Source: Bradyrhizobiaceae bacterium
GTDB taxonomy: Bacteria; Pseudomonadota; Alphaproteobacteria; Rhizobiales; Hyphomicrobiaceae
Direction: 5' to 3'
Assembly: GCA_947475855.1 (NCBI GenBank)
Contig: CANJPN010000071.1
Coordinates: 1-16,229, forward strand
Length of the DNA: 16,229 nucleotides
The notes beneath the pieces are model-generated. The model searched no databases and was not told the origin of the DNA. It saw only the letters and a list, made by a program, of their open reading frames with translations. The first letter of the stretch is position 1. Every line of letters starts with the position of its first letter. Below are positions 5,805-13,624 of the stretch, piece by piece. The position numbers and the translations under genes were made by a program.

Positions 5805-7124
5805 TCAGTTCGCCTTCGTAGTCCCGGCTGCGGGCGCCTCTGCCTTCAGCAAATGCTTGATCGCCCACTGCAACTGGGTGTCTTTGTCCGCTTCGCGCGG
5901 CACGTAGGATGACGATCCCGTAGCCTCTTCGCCTTCGACCTTGAGATGCCCGCGCAGGCTTGCTTCGCCACGCGGCTTCTCCTTGCCCTTCAGCTCGTCG
6001 GGAAGATCCTGCTCGACGAGTACGTCCGGCACGATGCCCTTGGCTTGGATCGAGCGGCCCGATGGTGTGTAGTAACGCGCGGTGGTGAGCCGGATCGCGC
6101 CGTTCTGGCCGAGCGGGATGATCGTCTGCACCGAGCCTTTGCCGAAGCTGCGCGTGCCCACGACGATGGCACGCTTGTGATCCTGCAGCGCGCCCGCCAC
6201 GATCTCCGATGCCGAAGCTGAGCCGCCATTGACGAGAACAACGATCGGCTTACCGTCGGTGATGTCGCCCGTGGTCGCGTTCTTGCGGTCCGTCTCTTCG
6301 AGGTTGCGGCCCTTGGTCAGCACGATGGCGCCGCGATCGAGGAAGTCGTCGGAAACCGCGACCGCCTGGTCGAGCAGACCACCCGGGTTGTTGCGCAGAT
6401 CGACGATGAAGCCCTTGATCTTCTTGCCAGCTCCGTCCTTCTTCATCGCCTCGATCTGGCGCACGAGGTTGGAATGTGTCTGCTCGTTGAAGGTCGAGAT
6501 CTTGACGTAGCCGATTTCGCCCGCGGCTTCCGTTTTCGAGCGGACGGCGTTTATGCGAATGACGTCGCGGACGATCTTCATCTCGAACGGCTCGTCCCGG
6601 CCCTTGCGGTAGATGGTGAGCGTGATCGGCGTGTTGACCGGACCGCGCATCTTCTCGACCGCTTGCTCGAGCGTGAGACCGGCGATCTGGTCTCCGTCGA
6701 GGGCCGAGATCAGGTCATTGGCCTGCAGGCCAGCCTTGGCGGCCGGCGTGTCATCGATCGGCGACACGACCTTGATGAACTTGGTATCCTGGTCCATCGT
6801 CACTTCGATGCCCAAGCCGCCGAACTCGCCGCGCGTCTGCACTTGCATGTCGCGGAAGCTCTTCGGCGATAGATAGGCCGAGTGCGGGTCCAGGGCCGAA
6901 AGCATGCCGTTGATCGCGGTCTCGATCAGCTGCTGGTCGTTCGGCTTGTCGACGTAGTCCGAGCGCACGCGCTCGAGCACATCGCCGAACAGATCGAGCT
7001 GACGATAGATCTCGGAATTCCCGGTCGTCGCCGAATAGGTGCGGGTGACGTTGAGCACCGTTGTCACGCCGGCGAGGCCGGTCATGGCCATGAAACTCCA
7101 GAAGGCGAAATCGGGTTTGCGCAT
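5805..7124 (-). CDS. ctpA: S41 C-terminal processing protease (CtpA type)
   Basis: A 439-residue periplasmic serine protease that trims envelope proteins near their C-termini. Residues ~10-30 are a hydrophobic export or anchor segment (WSFMAMTGLAGVTTVL). LDPHSAYLSP (78-87) leads into a PDZ domain at about 100-185 (GEFGGLGIEV, TPAAKAGLQANDLI). The catalytic core follows: KGFIVDLRNNPGGLLDQAV (237-255), NGGSASASEIVAGAL with predicted nucleophile S304, and GTRSFGKGSVQ with general base K329, 25 residues apart as in Tsp/D1 protease. The tail is low in complexity (GEEATGSSS, EAPAAGTTKAN). The start at 7124 shares one base with the stop of the upstream M23 gene (TAATG), a strong coupling signal; an alternative start 12 codons upstream would lie within that gene. 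EnvC-like and Ctp proteins both act in peptidoglycan turnover, so coexpression is sensible. Confidence 0.95.
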   Translation of the reverse strand: MRKPDFAFWSFMAMTGLAGVTTVLNVTRTYSATTGNSEIYRQLDLFGDVLERVRSDYVDKPNDQQLIETAINGMLSALDPHSAYLSPKSFRDMQVQTRGEFGGLGIEVTMDQDTKFIKVVSPIDDTPAAKAGLQANDLISALDGDQIAGLTLEQAVEKMRGPVNTPITLTIYRKGRDEPFEMKIVRDVIRINAVRSKTEAAGEIGYVKISTFNEQTHSNLVRQIEAMKKDGAGKKIKGFIVDLRNNPGGLLDQAVAVSDDFLDRGAIVLTKGRNLEETDRKNATTGDITDGKPIVVLVNGGSASASEIVAGALQDHKRAIVVGTRSFGKGSVQTIIPLGQNGAIRLTTARYYTPSGRSIQAKGIVPDVLVEQDLPDELKGKEKPRGEASLRGHLKVEGEEATGSSSYVPREADKDTQLQWAIKHLLKAEAPAAGTTKAN

Positions 7125-8665
7125 TAGCCTTGAACCTTTTGCGATCCGTCGGCCCACCATGGCGCTGGGTCGAACGATTGCCCCTCTTTGTTGCGGAACT
7201 CGATATACAGGACAGGGGCGTTGTCTTGAGTCTTACTTACGACATTTGTCGACATTGCGCCTACAGGCTCGCCGGCGAGGAGAAAACGTCCAACGTCGAC
7301 GTGGGTACGGGCCAACCCGGCCAATAGGATATGGTAGCCTCCACCGGCGTTTACGATCAAGACCTGACCGTAGCTTCTGAACTCGCCGGCATAGACAACC
7401 CAGCCATCGACCGGTGAAGTCACGGTCGCCCCGTGCCTCGTCTCTACGTATAACCCAGTAGACTTACGTCCGAACTGGGTTTTATCGCCGAAAGCGATCA
7501 CTTTTTTGCCAAGTGCCGGCATGGGTAACTGGCCCTTGGCCAGATGGAATGGGATCGCGGGCTTCATCCGGCCTGCGTTGGCCGAAAAACCGCCCTGCGG
7601 CTCGAGCTCGATCCGCGGCGGTTGTGGCCGCGGTCCGGCTAGCGCGATCTGCTGGGGCGGATCCTTGGGAGGGGCAGCGCTAGGAGGAGCGGTGGTAGGC
7701 TCGGGGATCGTCGGCCTCACCGGCGGAGCAGCGACGACAGCCGGCTCGCTCGGGCGCAGCGTTGGCGGCGGCGTTTGTATTTGAGGTGGGGGCGTCGCGG
7801 CGGCAACCTGCATTTCTGCCTTGGCTTCCCGCTCCTTGAGCTCCCGGTCGTAGTCCGCGATCGCCGTGTGCTGGGCGACCGACTTGTCGAGCCGCGTGAC
7901 GAGTTCGTTGAGATCGGTGACGCTGCGGGCGATTTCGGCCGCAGATCGCTTGACCTCGGCGAGTTCCCTTTGCCTGTCGCTCACGGAGCGCCGCTTATCC
8001 TCGATGAGGGAGGCGAGCCGCGTGCGCGCATCGGTCAGCCGCGCCGATTCCGACTTGAGCCGATCGCCCTCGGTGCGCGCTTCGCCCATCACGCGGGCGA
8101 GCTGGTTCAGTCGGCCGGACAGCTCGTCGGCCTGCGTCTTGAGTTCAGGGAAAGCGCGCGCAAGCAGCATCGCGCTGCGAACCATCTGCAAGGCGTCTTC
8201 GCGCCGCGTGATGATCACAGGGGGCGGATTGCGCCCCATCCGCTGCATTGCCGAGAACAGCTTGGCGATCCGCTCGTGCCGAATGGCGAGCGTTGCCCGG
8301 ATCTGCTTTTCCTCTCCATCGAGCTGGGCGACGCGCCCCTCGATTTGCCCGAGCCGAACTTCGCTCTGCTGTGCGAGCCGGCCGATTTCGATCAACTGCT
8401 CGTTGATCCGGGCCTGCTCGGAATTGAGCTGCTGCACGTCCGTCTGCAGGGTCTGGATTTTCCGCTCTGTCTGCTTGAGCGTGTCCTTGTTGGTCTCGAG
8501 CTGGCGGATCACTTCGCCGCGCTGCTGTGGCGGCTGGCCGGCCCCTTGAGCCGCCGCCTGATCGCAATGCAGAGCCAATGCGAGTCCCCACAACGCCGAA
8601 GACAGCGGGAGCGCGCGCCGCTCGGCGCCTGCCTTCCCACGTCTTGCCGTTGCCCAAGGAAACAT
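7124..8665 (-). CDS. EnvC-like murein hydrolase activator (degenerate M23/LytM)
   Basis: A 513-residue exported protein with EnvC architecture: signal peptide (R-R-A-L-P-L, then SSALWGLALALHCDQAAAQ), a long coiled coil over about residues 45-255 (heptads such as LETNKDTLKQTERKIQTLQ and LKSESARLTDARTRLASLIE), a proline-rich linker (TPPPQIQTPPPTLRPSEP), and a C-terminal LytM fold (STGLYVETRHGATVTSPVDG, VYAGEFRSYGQVLIVNAGGG, YIEFRNKEGQSFDPAPWW). Zinc-binding residues of active M23 peptidases are absent: no H-x3-D before TSPVDG, and the H-x-H position reads HILLAGL. As with E. coli EnvC, it probably activates an amidase rather than cutting peptidoglycan. The ATG at 8665 is chosen because the signal peptide follows; no good ribosome site precedes it, and a GTG 19 codons upstream is possible. 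Stop and next start overlap as TAATG. Confidence 0.9.
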   Translation of the reverse strand: MFPWATARRGKAGAERRALPLSSALWGLALALHCDQAAAQGAGQPPQQRGEVIRQLETNKDTLKQTERKIQTLQTDVQQLNSEQARINEQLIEIGRLAQQSEVRLGQIEGRVAQLDGEEKQIRATLAIRHERIAKLFSAMQRMGRNPPPVIITRREDALQMVRSAMLLARAFPELKTQADELSGRLNQLARVMGEARTEGDRLKSESARLTDARTRLASLIEDKRRSVSDRQRELAEVKRSAAEIARSVTDLNELVTRLDKSVAQHTAIADYDRELKEREAKAEMQVAAATPPPQIQTPPPTLRPSEPAVVAAPPVRPTIPEPTTAPPSAAPPKDPPQQIALAGPRPQPPRIELEPQGGFSANAGRMKPAIPFHLAKGQLPMPALGKKVIAFGDKTQFGRKSTGLYVETRHGATVTSPVDGWVVYAGEFRSYGQVLIVNAGGGYHILLAGLARTHVDVGRFLLAGEPVGAMSTNVVSKTQDNAPVLYIEFRNKEGQSFDPAPWWADGSQKVQG

Positions 8666-9185
8666 AGGCTGCCCGTCGCTGTAGAACTGCCGCTGCCGAA
8701 ATCGATTTGGATTCGAGACCACAATTACGGCATTTGTGCTGTAGCACAAACGAGGTTTCCCCCAGGATCGACAGGTGTGTACGCCCCGCGCCACTAATTA
8801 ATTGTTGCTTTGGACAATGTTGCCCGGGTGGCCTCACCGCGGGTGAACTCGGAACCATCGGCCGGATGGGCTAGGGTGGCGTCGCGCCTTGATGGACTGA
8901 TGGGTGCGGCAACGATCGTGTCAATTAAGGCGCGAAGATCGCCACACTAAGCAATTGATTTATCTAGTGGCCCTTGTGTCGGACCAAAATCGAACCCGGT
9001 CGCGGCCATGATACGATTTTGGCGCGACGGGCCACTAGCCAGTGCCCGAAGTCCCGGCAGACCCAAATCGGCCCTGCCGGCCGTATAACATGAGACACTA
9101 CCCGTCCCGGCGCTAGTTTCGCCGTGAGCCCTGGCCGTGATACGCCAGCCTTTGGTTGCCAAACGAGAAGCGAAAGTCCGCCGGC
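8666..9185. other. Gene-free divergent region, 520 bases
   Basis: No convincing coding sequence on either strand. It must hold promoters for the EnvC-like/ctpA operon (leftward) and the twin-TM operon (rightward), though I cannot assign clear -35/-10 pairs. It contains the inverted-repeat element at 8964-9038 and a second small hairpin, ccggcag (9054-9060) with ctgccgg (9074-9080). The stretch 8800-8960 shows no repeat or RNA structure I can name. Confidence 0.6.
8964..9038. repeat. 75-bp MITE-like element with terminal inverted repeats
   Basis: The left arm 8964-8992 and right arm 9014-9038 are imperfect reverse complements. The outermost ten bases are exact, ctagtggccc against gggccactag, and the inner parts both read ccaaaatcg once the right arm is reverse-complemented; about 4 extra bases lie in the left arm. 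The 21-base centre (aacccggtcgcggccatgat region) is unpaired. A transcript would form a long hairpin. It could be a small non-autonomous transposable element or a structured RNA/terminator; only one copy is in the window. Confidence 0.6.
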
Positions 9186-9386
9186 ATGTCGAGCTTTACC
9201 CCCATCTACGATTTCCTGCATTCCAAGGCTGGACTGGCCTTGTTCGTGACGCTGCTGCTGATCGGCTTGTGGAACATGTTCCGCTCTCCGCCGGCCAACA
9301 TGAGCCAGAAGCTGATGCGGTGGCGCGTAGGCCTGCAGTTCGGCGCGATCGTCCTCATATTTCTGTTCCTTTGGCTGAAGCGATAG
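9186..9386 (+). CDS. Small twin-transmembrane (HIG1-like) protein, 66 aa
   Basis: The protein has two hydrophobic helices (about residues 14-31, AGLALFVTLLLIGLWNMF, and 47-64, RVGLQFGAIVLIFLFLW) joined by a basic and polar loop RSPPANMSQKLMRWR and ending in LKR, so it is an inner-membrane hairpin. The loop motif MSQKLMRWRVGLQ resembles the HIG1 domain (hypoxia-induced family). Such 'twin transmembrane' proteins are commonly found just before cobalamin adenosyltransferase genes in Hyphomicrobiales, as here. The start at 9186 is preferred over one 30 bases upstream because it begins at the usual MSSFTPIYDFL; no strong ribosome site precedes either. The next gene begins 44 bases later. Function is unknown; an effect on respiratory complexes is suggested only by the HIG1 resemblance. 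Confidence 0.82.
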   Translation: MSSFTPIYDFLHSKAGLALFVTLLLIGLWNMFRSPPANMSQKLMRWRVGLQFGAIVLIFLFLWLKR

Positions 9387-9430
9387 GTGGCTCACCGCTC
9401 CCTGCAGCTGTTCAAAGAAGGCTCGAAACA

Positions 9431-10012
9431 ATGGTTGTCTTGAACCGCATCTACACCCGCACCGGCGACGACGGGACCACTGCGCTCGGCAGCGGGGAGC
9501 GCGTAGCCAAGACCTCCCGCCGTGTCGAGGCTTATGGAACGGTTGATGAGACCAACGCCGTCATTGGCCTTGCACGCGCGTTGCTCGGTGAGGACGATGC
9601 CGTGATGGTGGAACGCCTTGCCCGCATCCAGAACGATCTGTTCGATCTCGGGGCGGACCTGTGCGTGCCTGACCGGGGAACAGCGGCGGCGCGGCCGGTG
9701 CTGCGCATCGCACAGACCCAGGTCGACCGGCTCGAAGCAGAAATCGACGAGATGAACGCCGAATTGTCGCCGCTACGTTCGTTCGTGCTGCCGGGTGGTC
9801 GACCAGCGGCAGCCCAGCTCCATGTGGCCCGTACCGTGTCTCGCCGCGCAGAGCGCGAAATGATTCGCCTGTCCGCTGAGGTCGGGGAAACGATCAGCGC
9901 GGACGCTTTGAAGTATGTCAACCGGCTGTCCGACTTCCTGTTCGTTGCAAGCCGCTACGTGAACGAGCGGGGTGCCGCCGATGTGCTATGGGTGCCCGGC
10001 AAGAATGCGTAA
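9431..10012 (+). CDS. PduO-type cob(I)alamin adenosyltransferase
   Basis: A 193-residue enzyme that transfers the adenosyl group of ATP to cob(I)alamin, making coenzyme B12; cytoplasmic homotrimer in the family. The ATP-binding N-terminus IYTRTGDDGTTALGSGERV is at residues 7-25. It is followed by RRVEAYGTVDETNAVIG, FVLPGG, ARTVSRRAERE with the conserved arginines, and YVNRLSDFLFVASRYVN near the C-terminus. Length is standard for the family. The ATG at 9431 has AGAAGG about 10 bases upstream; the frame continues upstream but lacks family sequence and overlaps the twin-TM gene. No cobalamin-biosynthesis genes or B12-dependent mutases are in the window, so its role is cofactor supply for enzymes elsewhere. 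The rhomboid gene follows after 45 bases. Confidence 0.95.
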   Translation: MVVLNRIYTRTGDDGTTALGSGERVAKTSRRVEAYGTVDETNAVIGLARALLGEDDAVMVERLARIQNDLFDLGADLCVPDRGTAAARPVLRIAQTQVDRLEAEIDEMNAELSPLRSFVLPGGRPAAAQLHVARTVSRRAEREMIRLSAEVGETISADALKYVNRLSDFLFVASRYVNERGAADVLWVPGKNA

Positions 10013-10057
10013 AGCCCAAGATCGTTTGCGTCCTGGCTCGAGCTGAAAGGTGCTCCC

Positions 10058-10771
10058 GTGTTCGTTCCGGTCTACGACGACAATCCGCTCCGCAGCATCG
10101 CACGGCCTTACGTGACCTGGGCTCTCATCGCGCTGACGTGCCTGATCTTCCTGATGCAGACCTCACCTGTTGGCCAGCATGCCGCGGCGAGCTTTGCCGT
10201 CGTGCCGCTGGAACTGTTCCGTGTCGGTATCTTTGGCGGAGCAGCCATGGGGCCGCACGACGCATGGCCGGTGCCCGAACGCTACACGCTCGTCTCCTAC
10301 ATGTTCCTCCACGGCGACATTGCTCATTTGATCGGGAACATGGCCTTCCTCTGGGTGTTCGGCGACAACGTGGAAGATGCGCTGGGCCATCTCAAGTTCG
10401 CGCTGTTCTACGTGGCGTGCGGCATTGCGGGCGGTCTTGCCCATGCCGTGATGCTGCCCGCCTCCCCCCATCCGTTGATCGGCGCGAGCGGTGCGGTGGC
10501 TGGAGTGATCGTCGCCTACCTTATTCTCTACCCGCAGGTCCGCGTCTGGGTCCTGGCCTTCCGCTTCATCCCGTTGCGCATCACGGCCTTGTTTGCGCTG
10601 GGCCTGTGGGTCGCGTCGCAATTCGCGATGCTGGCGATTCCCTACATCGTGCCCGGCGCCAAGATCGGTCCGATATCCTGGTGGGCGCACATCGGCGGTA
10701 TCGTGGCGGGTGCCGGTCTCGTCATTGCGATGCGACGCGTCGATCCCAACGGAACACGAGCGGTCCGCTGA
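10058..10771 (+). CDS. Rhomboid-family intramembrane serine protease
   Basis: A 237-residue polytopic membrane protein starting with GTG (MFVPVYDDNP), with GAAAGG about 7 bases upstream. The rhomboid active-site set is visible: FLHGDIAHLIGNM (residues 83-95, with the oxyanion-side H90 and N94), the nucleophile motif HPLIGASGAVAG with S144, and the catalytic H211 in WWAHIGGIVAG. Hydrophobic helices occur at about 18-35, 80-100, 113-131, 143-160, 166-195 and 208-224, giving the six-helix core. It lacks the extra domain of larger rhomboids, and the loop between helices 1 and 2 is long (about residues 36-78). By family it cleaves single-pass membrane proteins; the substrate is unknown. It is third in the plus-strand group and ends 9 bases before the stop of the converging Bug gene, with no terminator visible between them. 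Confidence 0.93.
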   Translation: MFVPVYDDNPLRSIARPYVTWALIALTCLIFLMQTSPVGQHAAASFAVVPLELFRVGIFGGAAMGPHDAWPVPERYTLVSYMFLHGDIAHLIGNMAFLWVFGDNVEDALGHLKFALFYVACGIAGGLAHAVMLPASPHPLIGASGAVAGVIVAYLILYPQVRVWVLAFRFIPLRITALFALGLWVASQFAMLAIPYIVPGAKIGPISWWAHIGGIVAGAGLVIAMRRVDPNGTRAVR

Positions 10772-10780
10772 ACGGGATAT

Positions 10781-11833
10781 CTACTTGTCCTGCCCGAGCG
10801 CCTTGCGTACGCGCGCTACGACATCCGCGGGCGTGGCATACATCTGTGCCACCAGATCCTGCACTTCCTCGCCCGAGTTCGGGATCACATCGACGTTCAG
10901 CCGCTTGGCATCGGCGAGCAGTTCAGGATCTTTCATCGCTGCATTGAACGCCGTCCGCAGTGCGGCAAGCCGCTCTGGCGGAATCTCAGGCGACGCGATG
11001 AACGGCCGTCCGAACAGGTTCTGTGCATAAAACAACGCCAGTGCCTGCCGCTCCGGGACCGTTGTCGCGATTTGACCCGACGTCGGAATACCCGCCGCGT
11101 TCAGTACGGGATGGCCGGTCATGTCCTCTTGCAGAATGAGCCGCAATGGTTGGCCTTCCTGCAAAGTTCGCGGATACTGAACGGAAGTCGTCGACCAGGC
11201 GAGCCCGCACGCACCTTCGACTTCACCCTTTTCAACCGCGAGTGTGATCTCGCGTGTGCCGGGATAGCCCCTGACGATGCGGATGTTCGTGCCCATGAAT
11301 GTGTTCAGCATCGTGGGAAAGTCGGCGGTGGCGCCACCGGCAGCGCTCGCACCGGTTACCACCTCGCGGTTGCGCATGTCCTGGAACGTCTTGATGTCGG
11401 ACTGCGCGCGCACCGCGCACATGAAGACTTCCTTGTTGGCGTTGCCGACGAAGGCGATCTTGGCCGCGTCGAACTTCTGCCGCCCGCGTTCGCCGAGCAG
11501 CGGCTCGACGATGACGCTTGCGAACACGATCGATATGTACGTCCCGTCTTTGGGTGCGGCCGTCATGATGTGATTGGCAGCAGCGTTGCTGCCCGCGCCC
11601 GGCATATTCGATGCGACGACTGCCGGATTGCCCGGGACGTGGCGTCCAAGATGCCGGCTCAGCAGCCGCCCGTAGGTATCGTAGCCGCCGCCCGCCGACG
11701 ACCCGATCACCACGGTGATCTGCCGTCCCTTGAAGAAGGCCGCCGCTGCATCCTGCGAAGATGCTGCAGTCGGCGCCAGTGCGGCCACCGCCGCCAAAAT
11801 CAATCCCACCGCCGACTTCAAACCCGACTGCAT
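10781..11833 (-). CDS. Bug/TctC-family solute-binding protein (second copy)
   Basis: A 350-residue exported binding protein. The signal peptide is MQSGLKSAVGLILAAVAALA with cleavage near AASSQ (residue ~27). Mature sequence FFKGRQITVVIGSSAGGGYD carries the glycine-rich binding loop, followed by VPGNPAVVASNMPGAGSNAA, GYPGTREITLAVEKGEVEG and a C-terminal RPFIASPEIPPERLAAL. It is clearly a paralogue of the protein at 1746-2807, sharing the domain order and many motifs, yet the loop differs (SSAGGGYD against PPGGGYD), so the ligand probably differs. It is likewise an orphan without TctA/TctB neighbours. It lies 70 bases downstream of the Tat-exported amidohydrolase on the same strand, with a strong palindrome between them that could reduce or end readthrough. 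Confidence 0.92.
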   Translation of the reverse strand: MQSGLKSAVGLILAAVAALAPTAASSQDAAAAFFKGRQITVVIGSSAGGGYDTYGRLLSRHLGRHVPGNPAVVASNMPGAGSNAAANHIMTAAPKDGTYISIVFASVIVEPLLGERGRQKFDAAKIAFVGNANKEVFMCAVRAQSDIKTFQDMRNREVVTGASAAGGATADFPTMLNTFMGTNIRIVRGYPGTREITLAVEKGEVEGACGLAWSTTSVQYPRTLQEGQPLRLILQEDMTGHPVLNAAGIPTSGQIATTVPERQALALFYAQNLFGRPFIASPEIPPERLAALRTAFNAAMKDPELLADAKRLNVDVIPNSGEEVQDLVAQMYATPADVVARVRKALGQDK

Positions 11834-11856
11834 GTCCTGCCCCGTCTCCTCTTAAG

Positions 11857-11887
11857 ATGGGGTTAGACCCCGCGGGTCTGACCCCAT
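11857..11887. repeat. Palindrome of the GGGTCTGACCCC family
   Basis: atggggttagaccc (11857-11870) pairs with gggtctgaccccat (11874-11887), 14 pairs with one G-T wobble and a 3-base loop. It lies between the amidohydrolase stop and the Bug start. Related palindromes occur at 15376-15402 and 15430-15479. It may act as a bidirectional terminator or be a REP-type dispersed repeat. Confidence 0.7.
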
Positions 11888-11903
11888 GCCGTACGCCAAT
11901 ACA

Positions 11904-13358
11904 TCAAGCCGGCCACTTCGCCTTTGTGCGCAGTTCCGCCGCAGCATCGCGCGCATCCTTCACGATCCGCGCATGGTCCAGACCGGTGAACCGCCCCTTG
12001 GCCCGCATCACGCGGCCATCGACGATCACCGTGTCGACGTTGCTCGGCTGCGCGAGTTGAACCAACGCCTCGTAAGGGTCGCCGACCGGCGCCATGTTGA
12101 TGTCGGTGGCACGAACCAGGATCACGTCCGCCCGCTTGCCCGGCGTCAGCGAACCCGTCTTGTCGGCGATACCGAGATCGACGGCACCGTCGAGCGTCGC
12201 GAGCTGCACCAGCCGCTTCACGCTCAACGGCGGCTTGTTGTTCAGCCTGTGCTGGTGCAGCGCGAACAGCACGCGCATGTTCTGGAACGGATCGCAATTG
12301 TAGTTCGTGGTGTGATCCGTCGACAGAGACACCTTCACGCCGTCGGCCAGCAGTTCGCCGAGCTGGATCACGCCGACGCTGGATGGCCGCCGCGCCTCGC
12401 CGATCGGGGCGAGGGAATAGCTGACGCCGCGCTTCTTCAGGATTGCGCGCTCTTCTGGCGTCGTCAGCAGCGCGTGGATCAACTGCACGTCCGGGCCGAG
12501 AAGTTCGGCAGCCTCGAGCGCTTTGATCGGGCTCGGACCTGACGTGTGCAGCGTGATTGGCAAGCCGAGCTTGCGCGCGTTGGTCCAGTCGGTCTTGGTC
12601 TGCTCGATGGTCAGTACGCCGCGGGCAGCGCCGCCGATGCTCATCGCGCCGACGTTGCGCGAGCAGATGCCCATCGAAAGAAGCCCATCCTGGGAAGTCT
12701 GGCCTGCGAGCATCCACTTCGACTTGGTTCGCGACATCCCCTCGAAATCCATCGGCTGCGTGTCGGGCATGCCCTGCGCCGGCCCGTAGGCGAAGCGGCC
12801 GCGAATGCCCATGTCGCGCATCGCTGCAAGTTCGGCGTCGGCGTGGTCGGCGCTGCGGATGTTGTGCGCCCAGTTGTGCACCGTCGTGATGCCGGCACTC
12901 ATCGCCTCCGCGATGCCGAGCCGGACGCTCTTGTAGCTATCCTGCGGCGCCATGAGCTGGCCCAGCCGGTTCGACACCGGGAAGTAACCGAGCGCATCGA
13001 CGTCGGCACGAACGTACGGCCGGAACATGCTCGTCCAGAAATGCCAGTGCGTATCGATGATACCGGGCATGCAGATCATGCCGCGGCCGTCGATCACCTG
13101 CGCGCCCTTGGCTGCGAGCTGTTTTCCGACCTCGGCGATGGCCCCGTTGCGGATGAGAACGTCACCGGCCTCGAGATCCGCAATCTTTTCGTCCATTGTC
13201 AGGACGGTGGCGCCGCGGATCAACATGTCCCGACGCACGGGAAGTGGCGCTGCGCGCCCTGCCTGCTGGGCGAGTGCACGCCCGGAGATGTAACTCGCGC
13301 CGGTGAGCGCGGCAGCGCCCGATAGCAGAGCGCGACGGCTCACGCGATAGTCGGTCAT
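11904..13358 (-). CDS. Tat-exported amidohydrolase (cytosine deaminase/chlorohydrolase-like)
   Basis: A 484-residue amidohydrolase-1-type enzyme. The N-terminus VSRRALLSGAAALTGASYI is a twin-arginine signal (R8-R9) with cleavage near GRALAQ, implying a folded periplasmic enzyme. A small beta domain (MLIRGATVLTMDE, DVLIRNGAIAEVG) precedes the barrel. Metal-site residues are H104 and H106 (IDTHWHFW), H271 (ITLHTSG), H295 (LIHALL) and D348 (LSTDHTTN). In cytosolic ATZ/TRZ-type enzymes the third site is H-x-x-E; here it is HTSG, without the Glu, so deamination by the usual mechanism is uncertain. The C-terminal LDGAVDLGIADKTGSLTPGK and KRADVILVRA strands close the composite beta domain. AGGGAGGA precedes the ATG at good spacing. 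Substrate unknown; hydrolysis of a C-N bond or of an aromatic side chain is the family's range. Confidence 0.88.
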   Translation of the reverse strand: MTDYRVSRRALLSGAAALTGASYISGRALAQQAGRAAPLPVRRDMLIRGATVLTMDEKIADLEAGDVLIRNGAIAEVGKQLAAKGAQVIDGRGMICMPGIIDTHWHFWTSMFRPYVRADVDALGYFPVSNRLGQLMAPQDSYKSVRLGIAEAMSAGITTVHNWAHNIRSADHADAELAAMRDMGIRGRFAYGPAQGMPDTQPMDFEGMSRTKSKWMLAGQTSQDGLLSMGICSRNVGAMSIGGAARGVLTIEQTKTDWTNARKLGLPITLHTSGPSPIKALEAAELLGPDVQLIHALLTTPEERAILKKRGVSYSLAPIGEARRPSSVGVIQLGELLADGVKVSLSTDHTTNYNCDPFQNMRVLFALHQHRLNNKPPLSVKRLVQLATLDGAVDLGIADKTGSLTPGKRADVILVRATDINMAPVGDPYEALVQLAQPSNVDTVIVDGRVMRAKGRFTGLDHARIVKDARDAAAELRTKAKWPA

Positions 13359-13624
13359 GGTTTCCTCCCTGGAATTCTGGCGGCGGTGTAAACATTTTCC
13401 CGAAGACAATAGCGCTTACGCGCGTGTGGGCAACCACCTCTCCCACCTGCGTCCCCGGGCGAGCGGCCTTGCCGTGAGACCCGGGGGCTTTCCCCGAAAT
13501 TGGTGTGTAAAGGCCCCGGCTCTGCGTGCCCGGACCAAGTGGTCCGACCCCTTGTCCGGGGACGCATGTGTTTTGGTTGCGGAAGAATGAGGCCAAGTCA
13601 GCGTGGCTACGTTCGCATCCCGCC
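13359..13624. other. Gene-free stretch between ThDP enzyme and amidohydrolase
   Basis: These 266 bases hold no supported gene. The right part is one copy of a degenerate inverted repeat (13482-13576), which would lie in the 3' region of the ThDP enzyme transcript. The left part, 13359-13480, presumably contains the amidohydrolase promoter; it includes the short GC-rich stretches cgtccccgggcg and gagacccggggg. Confidence 0.5.
13482..13576 (-). repeat. Degenerate ~95-bp repeat, left copy
   Basis: When compared with the reverse complement of 15645-15743 it shares gtaaaggccccgg (13507-13519) and gtccggggacgca (13554-13566) exactly, with similar sequence between and outside. Between these blocks is a hairpin, cggacca (13531-13537) with tggtccg (13540-13546). 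The outer ccccgg and ccgggg parts can also pair around it. Confidence 0.72.

Noticed and set aside
8964..9080. tRNA or known riboswitch (for example cobalamin) in the region before the twin-TM/adenosyltransferase genes
   Set aside because: There is an inverted repeat and a small hairpin, but no cloverleaf arms, T-loop or B12-box-like sequence that I can see.
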